A stretch of DNA of 64,000 bases, taken from the NCBI GenBank assembly GCA_963576565.1, contig OY755045.1:37654667-37718666 (forward strand), read 5' to 3'. The translations under genes and the position numbers were made by a program. A model generated the notes under the pieces. The model searched no databases. It saw only the letters and a program-made list of their open reading frames with translations, and was not told the DNA's origin. How positions within the stretch are numbered: the first letter of the stretch is position 1; each line of letters opens with the position of its first letter. Below are positions 1 through 10,700 of the stretch, piece by piece. This DNA comes from Aspidapion aeneum (taxonomy: Eukaryota; Arthropoda; Insecta; Coleoptera; Brentidae).

Positions 1-1140
1 AACTTTTTCCCTCTCTGTACACATTTTTTAATTCTAGGAAATGGAAGCTATACTAATTGACTTTGCCTTTTGTATATTGATTTGTAAGGTCGTCATAAAA
101 AAAATCTACTTAAAAATAATCATACTTACAAACTATTTTTTTTCTTTTTGTACAATATAAATAACAGCTAAGGATCTTTTACTTGGTTACGTTTAGGAAA
201 TCCAACTTGCATAACTAAGCTTTTGGATTTGTTTTTGCTTCTTAACACACACCAAAAATTTCTCAAAAAAAATTTTTTTTTATTTTTTAAAAGAAAATAA
301 ATTAATATTAATAATTAAAAAGTTTTTTATATATGTCCTTATAATCACTACCAAATTTCATTGCTCTAGCTTTACATTTGAATTTTATACAGAATTTTAA
401 TCAGATAGATGCAATTAAAAATGGTTTCCTCTGCACTGGATTCGGAATAAGCACCACTTCGTAAAATAATAGCATAGTGTTGTACTAAAATCGTGCCAAG
501 ACTCATTACGGTACGCAAAAATGCAGACAAAAGTGGCTTAGGCTCCCAACTAATATTTTAGAACCTTATCTTCTGACCGTAGCCTCACATCATCGAGCGG
601 CGGTAGTGAAACCGCAACGTAGCTTAATAAATAATTTTTCGTGTTTATGTATAAAATATTAGATTTTGCTTGTTATTTAATTATTTAGCCAGTTTGTTTG
701 CTTATTTATCCCACCGTGTTCTCTGTTTTGAGAGTAAACGAGAATGATGTTGAGAAATCGCGTGGGTGCAGGAATTCCTGTGTATAAATGGGGAACTATT
801 GCAGGTTACCTCCGAGTTAGGGATGCAGGAATGTAAGTGAAGGGTAGATTAATCTCTGGAAGTAGAGTGAGGAGCACCATATTGCACATAAACCAACCAC
901 CCAGTGTAAACAAGAAAATACGTTACCCAGTAGAGAGGGCTGAATGCTATACAAAAGTGTCTAGGCCTATACAGAAGAAAATTAGACAGGTACAGAAAAG
1001 CACTTCTAGACTACTGATGCAATATCCAAAGGAAGAGAGTATTTCCTCTGGAAGTTAGCCAACGGCTATTTGAGCAACAATCGCTATAGAGCCGTGGTTG
1101 ATGACGAACGGATAAACTAAGGGGAAGAAACAAGAGTGTA
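1..1140. other. No recognised gene; AT-rich sequence
   Basis: I see no protein motif or structured RNA here. The open frame at 837-1058 has no recognisable domain. The last part leads into the RNase H relic that follows and may belong to the same dead element, but I cannot show this. Confidence 0.5.
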
Positions 1141-1149
1141 TATCCTCCT

Positions 1150-1437
1150 GGATAGCTAAAGGCATTAAGGTGCTACGGGCTCCCGATCACAAGGGTATCT
1201 TCGGCAACGTAAAGGGCGATGAACTAGCCAAGATAAAATCTGAGCAAAAATGTGTTGGCTCTGAAGCCTGCTTGGGTCTATTCGGAGGCCAAAGCCGTTG
1301 GGCGGCTTTCGCAAGAATAAGACAGAGTGTAACTGCTACTCGGTTAAAAAACAATAAAATCCTGTTCAAAGCACCCTTACCACTTCAGGAAAATATGAGA
1401 ACTTTGAAGATAAAACAGAACAGTTCACTGGCACAAT
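1150..1437 (+). pseudogene. RNase H fragment of a decayed non-LTR retrotransposon
   Basis: The frame from about 1170 to 1437 preserves the spacing of the C-terminal part of a retroelement RNase H domain. It reads PDHKGIFGN followed by KGDELAKI, which parallels the family pattern (W)VPGHxGIxGNExADxLA, and is followed by a VGSEACLGL stretch like the VGPEP segment downstream in insect elements. Several key positions are changed (W to R, G to D, E to V, A to G) and no reverse transcriptase is visible upstream. This is a dead fragment. The clade cannot be fixed from so little; R1/LOA/I-type elements that carry RNase H are candidates. Confidence 0.5.
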
Positions 1438-1486
1438 GAGAAGATATCAAAGAGGAAATCTTTGAGGTAAAGAAAATGAATCTTAG

Positions 1487-1609
1487 AGTCCATCTCACCG
1501 ACTTTTTTTTCGTTACTTAGCTAAAAGTGTTTCTTAATATAATCATAATATGACGTAATAAGGAACACTTAAGGCTAAGTAACGAAAAAAAAAGTCGGTG
1601 CGATGGGCT
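1487..1609. mobile_element. Short MITE with about 45-bp terminal inverted repeats
   Basis: The two ends are inverted copies. The left arm holds CACCGACTTTTTTTTCGTTA and continues to about 1530; the right arm is its complement, ending GTCGGTGCGATGGGCT. Only about 30 bp lie between the arms, so the element is almost pure palindrome and has no coding room. A second, deleted copy lies near 4529-4606. The exact end and target duplication (TA or TTA) are unclear. Confidence 0.75.
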
Positions 1610-2139
1610 ATTAATGACCTTAAGTTTTATTAAATCGTTAAATATTCTTTCCTTTTTTGAAAAGGGAAAGAGATGGTGCAGCGAGGAGCGGACTATGTTA
1701 GAAAATAGGGTGAATGGATTTTCGGGCTGGTACCCATATGCTTAGTTTATCAAATACGTTACTTTGAAGCAAATTTTACCGAGAGTTCGGGGATTAATGT
1801 TTCCCTATTTCCTCCAGGGAACCGTGTGCAATTTATTTTTGCTGTTATATTATATTGAATTTTGTGTTCTCTACGTTCGGTCGACTCGCACAGAAAAGTT
1901 GAAAGACCGACGCTAATCAAGATTAATATATTTTATTTAATTTTTATATTAGCTTTTTCTCTTTCATTTCACTTCGTCGGATTTTCTTGTTTTAAAATTA
2001 AAAGGAAATTCTACAACATTAAATAGATTAAAAGTAATTTTGACCGATTGTGTCTAAGTTTCTTTAAAAAATAATGGTTGTGATAGGGGTTTTGTGGTTA
2101 TTGCATTGCCCTTCTTTTGCAACGACTTTCTCTTACACG

Positions 2140-2140
<1 letters not shown>

Positions 2141-2170
<30 letters not shown>

Positions 2171-2263
2171 CTTCTTCTTCTTCTTCTTCTTCTTCTTCTT
2201 CTTCTTCTTCTTCTTCTTCTTCTTCTTCTTCTTCTTCTTCTTCTTTTCTTCTTCTTCTTCTTC
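2141..2263. repeat. Compound trinucleotide microsatellite (GTT)n(CTT)n
   Basis: About ten GTT units run directly into about thirty CTT units with one interruption near the end. Open frames across it encode only homopolymers of Cys/Ser, Leu/Phe or Lys/Asn and are artefacts of the repeat. Confidence 0.97.
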
Positions 2264-2289
2264 AAGTGGCATTACAACCCCTTTAATTC

Positions 2290-2545
2290 CGTCTGATTAA
2301 ACAGAGTCCCCCATTCTGCCGTCTCTGGTACGATTTGTTTGCTTGACAAGAATCCTTATCTTAAGCAGTTTTTGATAAGCGTAAAAGACTTTGTTTCCAT
2401 TGATTGTTTTCTTGTTTATTTCCTCTGTTAATTAAAAAATTATAATCATATATCTCGTTGTTTTTTGAGAATATGTTGACTCATTTATTTTCAGTCCTCT
2501 TATTTTTTCTCTTGTCTTGCACATCTGTTATTTTGTATTTTTAAA
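2290..2545 (-). pseudogene. Scrap of a LINE, same family as 34.8-35.8 kb
   Basis: The segment aligns by eye with two separate parts of the relic at 34.76-35.78 kb. CCATTCTGCCGTCTCTGGTA matches the sequence near 34800, and AAAAGACTTTGTTTCCATTG matches that near 35190-35210. About 300 bp present in the other copy are missing here. It carries no open frame and is useful only as evidence for a dispersed LINE family. Confidence 0.6.
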
Positions 2546-3709
2546 CTGCTTTCTCCACTTGCACTGGCTGATTAAAAATACTTTATCATCAGGACACAGG
2601 TTAGGACACTGTGATCATGGTATTTCACAGGTTACTAATTTTATTTAGACGAGATATAAGTAAGCCAGCCAAATATACAGTGCGGACATAAATGATCCCC
2701 CACTTCGATTCAAACTTTTGAACAGAAAGTGATATTGATTTCTGGTAAAAAGTGTTTTAAATGGGATCTTTTTTGAGGAGTTTATGTTACAGTTCCGTGG
2801 GATATTTAAGCAAAGTGACAGTCATATCAAAATAACATAATGTCAAAAAATTGACATACCACTAAAATTTTGAAATTAAAAGGTGGCTCATGTTATACCT
2901 CTTTCAAAGGGTATTTTGATGATCTATAGAAGACAATTTAACATTTTAAAATCGGTTAATTTTCATAGGAGGTATATTATGAAACATTTTTTTAAATTAT
3001 TTGTTTTATAATAAATTGATTTTTTATGCTTTTTGATAATGACAAAACCTACAAATAAGTTTAAAAATTTAAATAGGAAAGCGTGATTTGTAAAAACTTT
3101 TCTAAAATAATTTAATTTTTTGTGTTAAATGACTTTATAAAAATTTAGTGACATACTTTGTTTTAGACTGCATGGTAACTGTCACATTTTCCTATTTAAT
3201 TTTTTTACTTATTTTTAGTTTCTAACATAACTTAGTAGCATAAAAATTCAGTTTACGATAAAATAAATGAATTTAAATTATTTTTTTTGCTTGATAAAAA
3301 ATTGATTTTTTTTAGTCGACCGCGAAGAAAAATAAACATATCTTCTAGAAAACTAAACCGATTTTAAAAATTTTAAATGTGTTAGAGATATATAGAGAAT
3401 TAAAATATCTTTTGAAAAAGGTATTACATGACCCCCTTTCAATTTAAAAAAATTTGATGTTATGTCAAATTTTTGACTTAGCTCAAATATCCTCAAAGAG
3501 AAAAAGAATTTTTACCAGAAATCGATATATCTTTTTGTTCAAAAGTTAGAAGGGGGTTTTTCTTAAACTCTAAAAAATACTAATACAATTATCAAAATTA
3601 TTAAGGGTTTATTGAGCACTATAATTAATTGCCAATTTTCAATAAACTGAACAAATTCATTTAATAAATAATAAAATCAACAAATTAACAACAAATATAA
3701 AAGTTAACG

Positions 3710-3790
3710 CAATTTCGAATTGTTTTAAAATTAAAACTGTTTAGCAAGCTGTGCGAAGCGACACTTTTAAACAGTTTTAAAACTGAATTC
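3710..3790. repeat. Imperfect palindrome
   Basis: Two arms of about 25-28 bp built on AAAACTGTTT and AAACAGTTTT surround a short GC-richer loop. It lies in the spacer of the foldback element and has no obvious function. Confidence 0.6.
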
Positions 3791-4528
3791 GAATGATTTA
3801 ATTCACATATTTTCGCGCTATTTATTATATTGCAATTTTAGAGTATCTACAAACAATTTTAGACTTTTAGTCAAATGTATTATAAAAAAAAATTGCAATT
3901 ATAGGTAAATATCAAAAATTTTGTATATTTAACCAAACAGATGCGTTTTTTTTTATGAAGTTATATCGGGTAGTAGAATTTATATTTGTTGCTGACTCAC
4001 GCAACGCCGACGTCTTAAAGGCGGAAAAAAGGCAATCAGCGTTAATCTGACCTAAAAGACAATGTTTTGTCGAAGATAACGTCATGGATTCTCTCTTTTA
4101 ATCGATCTTTTCATCGATGGTCATAGCAGTTTATAGCCTGTTTTTATTTTAGTATCTCTCATTTTACCGCTACTTGCGGAGTATATGGTTTTCATCGATG
4201 GCTATATTATCTCACTAGGAACGTACGATAAGAGGGATAATACCGTGTGTGTGTGAAAAAATGGGGGCATCTAATATCTTCTTCGAAAGGTATTTTGTTT
4301 CTCTATACAACACATTAAAAATGTTTAAAATCGGTTTTGTTTCCTACGAGATATGTTTATTTTTCTTCGCGGTCGACTAAAACAAGTCAATTTTTTCTCA
4401 AGCAAAAAAATTATCATACGTTGAATTTTTATACTTTTAAGTTATGTCAAAACATAAAAATAAGTTAAAAAATTTAAATAGGAAAACGTGCTGTGTGATC
4501 ATGTTTTCATTCCTAGGAAACTAAGGGT

Positions 4529-4606
4529 CCACGACTTTTTTTTCGTTACTTAGCTTAAAGCGTTTCTTAATATAATTATAATATGACGTAATATGCGATG
4601 GGCTAT
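4529..4606. mobile_element. Deleted second copy of the 1487-1609 MITE
   Basis: It shares the CGACTTTTTTTTCGTTACTT arm and the central ATATGACGTAATA with the copy at 1.5 kb. Most of the right arm is gone; only CGATGGGCTAT remains. It interrupts the right-hand foldback of the surrounding element and so inserted later. Confidence 0.75.
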
Positions 4607-4869
4607 AAACCGATTTAAAAAACTTGAAATGTGTGGTATAGAGAGTCAAAATACCTTTTGTAAGCGGTATTACATGACTTCCTTCCAATTTAAACATTTT
4701 TATGGTATGTCAAATTTTTGACATTAGGTTAGTTTGATATAACTGTCACTAAGCTTAGATATCCTCAAAAAAAGTCCCATTAAAAAGACTTTTTACGAGA
4801 AATCAATATCTCGTTTTGTTCCAGAGATAAAAGGGAGGGGGGTCTATTTAAGTCTGCACTGTATATATA

Positions 4870-7548
4870 GCTATTATACTTTTTTTCTTGTTTGTCTTGT
4901 TACTGGAGTTATTTGTATTTTTTTTTTAATTCGGCTTAAAATAAAATATCTGGTTTTTTCTATTTCACTTATTTTTTCGTAAAATTTTTTCCAACGCGAA
5001 TTGTTTGCTGAATGACGTTTATTTACCCTTAGTTTTTTACTAATTTGTTGTTTCATTTTAAAATTTACCAATCATTTTAATTGGTTGTTTGTTTTTTTAT
5101 GATTAAAGCTTACTTTTAGTTTACGTTGCCTGAATTTTTGGGGTCAAAAAAATACCTGTTTAGCTCAATATTTTGTCAACGTAGTCCCTCTATTTTTCAC
5201 ATTGGAACGCAAAACAAACACGTTTTAATAAATCGCCCGCAAACTGCGTAAAATTAATTTCATTTTCTAGAGGGTAATTAACAATATTGTTTTATTGTTG
5301 CTCTGGTTTCGTTTTTGTTTTGCTCTGTTTTTGTTTTTATTCGACGCATACAGCGGCGTTTGACGTAATATAGGGATTTTTTGAGCAAATATGTCCTGAA
5401 TTTTGTGGACTGTTTTTAACACATTTAAAGATTTACGGCTTAAATTGTTTTTGTTTTTAATTGACCAATGCTTTTGACCCCAAAAGTTTATTAATCTTTT
5501 AATGCATAAGCGCAACACAGCTCTGCTCTCTTATTTTTGAAATATCAGAGACAGAAATAGTGTAACATCAAGTGCAACTATTGGAAACAAATAAAATATA
5601 TCGCAGCCAAAGCCAGAGTTATTATAGAGAAAAAGAGATTAAACAAAAATCATATTTTTCAGGTTTAACTCATCTGCATTTAATCCAATGTTTTAAGAAC
5701 CTCAGCTAGCTGATGCTTTGTATAGGGAAAACTTTAAATTTTTAATTTTTTTACCTGATTCTTATATGTTGTATAAACTTACTTAAAAGACCATGTGTCC
5801 ATTACCTCTCCGTATTTTCCAAATTATTTTTATTCAGTTAAACATGCAGCCATACCTGCCTCCTTGCAAGATTTACTAAAGTTGGAATTGGTAAGAATGT
5901 CTGCATCTAGCATCCCAAATTAAACGTTTAAGTACTCATTTTCCAAGGAACCATAGAGACGCCATCAGTCCGCTGCTCACTAGCTCTACAGATCCGAAAC
6001 AGCTCTAGTTCTTAAGAAATATACGCCTACCCAGGACAGCCGTAATTGTTCTTGAGAAAATTGAAAAAAGGTAGATTGTAATTTTTTTAAAAATGTGGCT
6101 TCCTTTACAGAACTCTGAATCCACCCTAATCATTTTTATTTAGGAATGAAAGTTTGTCCGCAAACTTATCTTTTTTGATATTTTTACTTATCCAGGGAAC
6201 ACGACTAAAGTGTGGCACGATTTGTAGAAGTAGATACTGCCAGAGTATCTAGAATAATTGCAAGAGTTTCAGAAGCCGTTGCCAATCATTATCTACAGTT
6301 CTGCAATATGCCATTTATTGATGCAACGGGCAGAAAATTAAACTTTGCTTAAAAAATAATGGAATTTTACGTAACGAACAGTTTGTTTAAAAATGGTGCA
6401 AGTCCCTGAAAATGTTTGAGATTTTGATTTCGCATAAAATGTATTTTGATATTGTGAAAATAATTTGTTCTATTTCCGCGGTAAGTGTCAATATTTTTAC
6501 TTAAGATTGGTTTATTACAAAACATTGTTGAGACCAACTAACCACATATTATATTGGAAATTTCGATGTCGTCTCAGTGTAATAATGCACTTTGTGATAT
6601 AATAGCGCATATACATATCAAAATTTAACCAAGTTACGCAGAGTTAGTTACAATATACAGTCAGTAAGTGCGGACAATGCAAAGGAAAGGGCCGTGTTGC
6701 CCCCGTCTTGCTAGAGAAAACACCGAAGGGGTGGTAACAAGGGGTCAAAGAGAATATAATGTACAGGGTGCTCAAATGCAAATTTGTTTTTTTAGTGTAT
6801 CTGTGCCCTTTAATTTAATAAAGACGTAATTCAAAAAAGGGTGGGGCAAAAACGATTTCAACTCTATACTGTCTAATTGGTTCTTTTGATTTAACCATAG
6901 GAACTAACCTCTAGACCTTGAAGGTCCTAAAGGAAAACAGCTATGAAAAAGTGGAAAAATCATTTCGAGAATTCAGCTCAAATATTAACTGTTCCTCCGT
7001 CCCGGCAACTCCACAAAATTTTTGCGAATGTGGGAAAAAATTACACATTTTAGTTACCTATAAGCAAAGTTTTAGAAAAGTTAAGCCAAAACTAAAGTAT
7101 GCCTTTAAAGTGTGAAACCCCTACTTATCAAGGATATTGGAATGCTGAAAATGATTTTAAGGAGAGTAACTAAGATGCCAGAGTTGCAAGATCTACCATA
7201 ACCTAAAAGGTTAATAAGATTTTAGATAACAAGATTGAAAGAACAATGTTGATTTGATAGACTACAAATGGATAAATTTTATAACTGTGGTATTAAAAAT
7301 AACTTCTATCAAAATCAGCAACTTCAACCATATTAAAAAAAAACCAAACAACAAGAAATCTGCAGTACTGTGTAGTTATCGGAAAACACAGTAACTGGTG
7401 TCGCCCACCATAAACGCGTTAAAAAACCAATTAGACAGAGAACTAAAAAATGGTGCAGCTAGAATAATACATTATAGTGCGTAAACGTGAACAAGAACTC
7501 AACAGACGATAGCTTCATCGGTTCTACCCCCTGCTACTGCAATTTAAA
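4870..7548. other. No recognised gene
   Basis: AT-rich sequence with only short open frames (4874-5071 and 5267-5518 minus, 6918-7115 plus), none with a recognisable domain. Near 6765 a TACAGGGTG motif resembles a MITE end, but I could not find its partner. Confidence 0.5.
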
Positions 7549-7549
7549 T

Positions 7550-7587
7550 ACTCTGCCAATTTATGGGCACTTAAGCTCACACGATTA
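7550..7587 (-). repeat. Helentron 3-prime terminal inverted repeat
   Basis: On the minus strand this 38-bp segment ends in CCCATAAATTGGCAGAGT. It matches 16556-16593 in inverted orientation at about 36 of 38 positions. It includes the small TGCC/GGCA hairpin near the element end. Confidence 0.8.
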
Positions 7588-7745
7588 ATGTATAATATAA
7601 TTTTTACCTATTTTGGTCCGCGAAAATAACCCCCTATCCGCCACCCGGGGACGCGTCCGATGGGAGATAAGTTTAAAACTCCACACGGATTTTTTTTAGA
7701 ATTTTGAAAAAAATTATTAAAGTGGTATCGTAAAATAAAAAAAAA

Positions 7746-10700
7746 TCAAGATTTATTAAAAATAATCAAATAAGCATTTTCAAGTGAGAAAGGATAATTT
7801 ACGTTTACGCTTATATCTGTATCATTACATTGAACCCAGTTTTGACCCTGCCTTACTATTGCAGTATAGTGCCCTTCATTAATATTATTGCCATGGTGAA
7901 AGACAACAGCCATGCATTTATAATAATAATTTCCAATATAAATATTTTCGGAGTTGAAGTTTGTTATCAAACTCTTGTTCTTAACAATTTCACCCTGATG
8001 GTATTTATATCTTAGAATTTGAAAAGCCAAAAAAGAACTTGGATTGGTTATTACAGAATACGAGACCAAATTGTTGGAGCAATCGGGACAGTTTCTGTCA
8101 GTAGGCGATGGAGCTGTCAAAAGAGGAAAACTGACAGGACTTTGGGCATTTGCAGGAAAACAGCCTCTTACAATACTTTCTTGAGTAAAAACTGGTGTTG
8201 TTTGATATTCGCATGCTGTACATTTGTATAACAGTTTATTGGTAAACGTAAAAAAATTATTTAATCTAAATCCAGTACATACAGAGAGCAGGCATTGTAA
8301 AAACTCAACTGCGTCTTGTTGTTGGTTTGTAGCAAAATCATCATATCCCATATCTGCTACTATATCCCTGATTTGCCTTGTTCTGATATACACGTTTCTA
8401 TTGTCTGACACTATTTTTTGCAGTAGTTGGGTAAATTCCACTGTTATTCTGTCTGAGTAACTAGCTGTGAAAATTGCGGTTCTAATAGAAGGTAATGCAA
8501 ATAAAACTTGGAGAACCGAATTACAGTAACAGTTATTTTCTCCAAAGCCGTTTAGCATACCTTTTGGCATGTAACTTGTGTCGGCAGATAGAAGAGTTAT
8601 GTTTTGTAATATAACTATTTTTGGTAAAATGCGAGTATTTTTTGTTGGAGAATTTGTATTTACTCTATTTGCTGCCAAGTAAATTTTATTAAAATTATCA
8701 ACGCAACTGCTTAGTATGTTACATTTAGTTTTAAGGGACATATCCTTATTTTTTGAGAATATTTTTACATTATTAGCCAAGTCGCCTGTCTTCTCGTTTT
8801 CTGTTTTGTCTGTTTTCTGACTTCCTTTTGTAAGAGCTTCATTTATGTTCGTTTGCTTTTCTGCACCCTGAAGAAATGCAAATACAGCTTCGTGGTCTGT
8901 GAAATATGTAGGATAAACACCAGTACGAGAAAAATTAATATTCTTAAAAAATATTACATCAATTTGTGTGTTGTAATTTGTAGTGGATACTTCTTGAAAT
9001 AAACCTCTTTTTAGCCCAAAAGTAGTTTGAAAATATTCAGTAATGTCGTTGTTTATATAAATATCTAAATTTAAATCACCAACAACGAGTATCTTTTCTT
9101 TTTTTGAAATATGATTATGCATCTTTCGAAAATTTTGAATAAACAAACTAAACGGTGTTGATGGACTTTTGTACCCCGTTATAACAAAAAGATCATTAAT
9201 TTTTAAAATAACCAAATCTATATGATGATTACCAAAATTATAAGTGATATAATCCACGTACGAAATTTGAAAATCTGGACGGGCGAAAATCATAATACCT
9301 CGCGGACCTCTTGAAACTAGCTTTGTATCACTTCTATACGACAGACTATAGCCAGGAACAGAAACGGTATCTGATCCGATAGTATTTGTTTCAGAAAAAA
9401 TTATGATTTCTGCTTGACTATACCAGGAATCGGCAACAATAAATTTAATTTTTTCGCGAATTGAGTTAATGTTTAAATAAACAAGGCCAAATTCATTTCT
9501 ACTTGCCATGTAGGGCAAAATTAACTTTTTCTCATTACGCAATAAGTTTATTTCATTAGTTAGCAAATCGTCTTTCGGTGGGGGCTTAGGTGGTCTAAAT
9601 GTCCCAAGAATATAAAGGTTACACAATCTGGTAACACGACTTAACGCTACGTAGATTAAAGATCGTTGTTGACTAAAGCTTGACTCATTTGTTAAATCAA
9701 CACACACGCAATCATATGTTTGGCCTTGGCTTTTATGGATGGTTATAGCCTCGGCAGGTACTAATGGAAACTGCTCACGTACTACTTGGTATGTGCTATT
9801 TTTTCCAATAGCTATTTGGGTTTTGGTTTTATTTAAGGGGGTCAAAGTCGGTTTAAGCTTTAAACTGGTATTAGATTGTCTGGCTTTTTTGCCAATGAGT
9901 GGGTCACCAAAATCTATCCAAACTGTTACGACTTCATTTGTAGCTGGATCCATTGTTAAGTGTTGGAGAGTTCCACAAGCGCCATTAACCAAGCCGTCTG
10001 ACACATCGATATTTGAAATAACCATATATTTAATTCCTATTTTGAAAGCAATTGTGCCAGGCAATCCCCCAGTTTCTCTTGTATTTTTGCAAGCAATTGT
10101 TTCTTTTATTTTATTTTTAGCAGAATCCTTTGTTTTTCCTGTTATATGGTCTATAGCTTTACCAAAAATTAAGTCGCCTGGATAATTTTTAATTTTATTT
10201 GAATTATATTTATCAACGTCATCGTTTCTGCTAAATAATCTTATTGCTTCAACTGGAACTACTGATTCTAATACTTCTCTGGATTTTAATAGAGTAATGT
10301 CCGAAATAGTCATATTTCCAGAGGCCAAATTATTAAGGGCGGTAATAAAATCTGCATCATCCTTTTGGCGCATTATTTGTGTTAGTTCAAAATACCTGAA
10401 CTCGTCCCATAAGCAGTTTGATAAAGCAGTCAAATCATTGGATTTTGATGGCTTATAGAGTGGTGTATCCAAAACAGGAGGCAGTTGTTGCAGGTCACCA
10501 ACAAGTAAAACCGAAATGCCCCCAAATGTTTCATTCTTGCCCATTACTTGGCGCAATCGGGTATCTGCTCTTTGAAGCAGACGGCGTCCTACCATAGACA
10601 CTTCATCGATTATAAGTAGTTTAAGATCAAATAACTGTTGTCTAATTGTTGATGCTATGTCTGCTGATAAATCACTCATTTGACCACCAAATTTTGTTAC

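Larger units (their letters stand above)
2678..4861. mobile_element. Nested foldback element with long inverted repeats
   Basis: The outer ends are inverted: TA then CAGTGCGGAC at the left, GTCTGCACTG then TA at the right. Inverted similarity extends for more than 200 bp inward. Inside there are two foldbacks. The first spans about 2678-3570; the second, about 4250-4861, is interrupted by a MITE. All four arms share a segment near GTCGACCGCGAAG. The spacer at about 3570-4250 is unrelated. No transposase frame is present. The flanking TA fits a Tc1/mariner-type target site, but this is inference. Confidence 0.65.

Noticed and set aside
2054..2300. Open frames of poly-Lys/Asn and poly-Cys/Ser/Leu/Phe
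   Set aside because: They are six-frame products of the GTT/CTT microsatellite.
7746..8560. A separate host USP gene next to the Helentron
   Set aside because: The USP-like sequence is in the same uninterrupted frame as Rep/helicase/EEP, with no stop, start or splice signal needed between them.
9739..10185. 148-codon plus-strand frame
   Set aside because: It lies wholly within the helicase part of the Helentron on the other strand and has no domain of its own.
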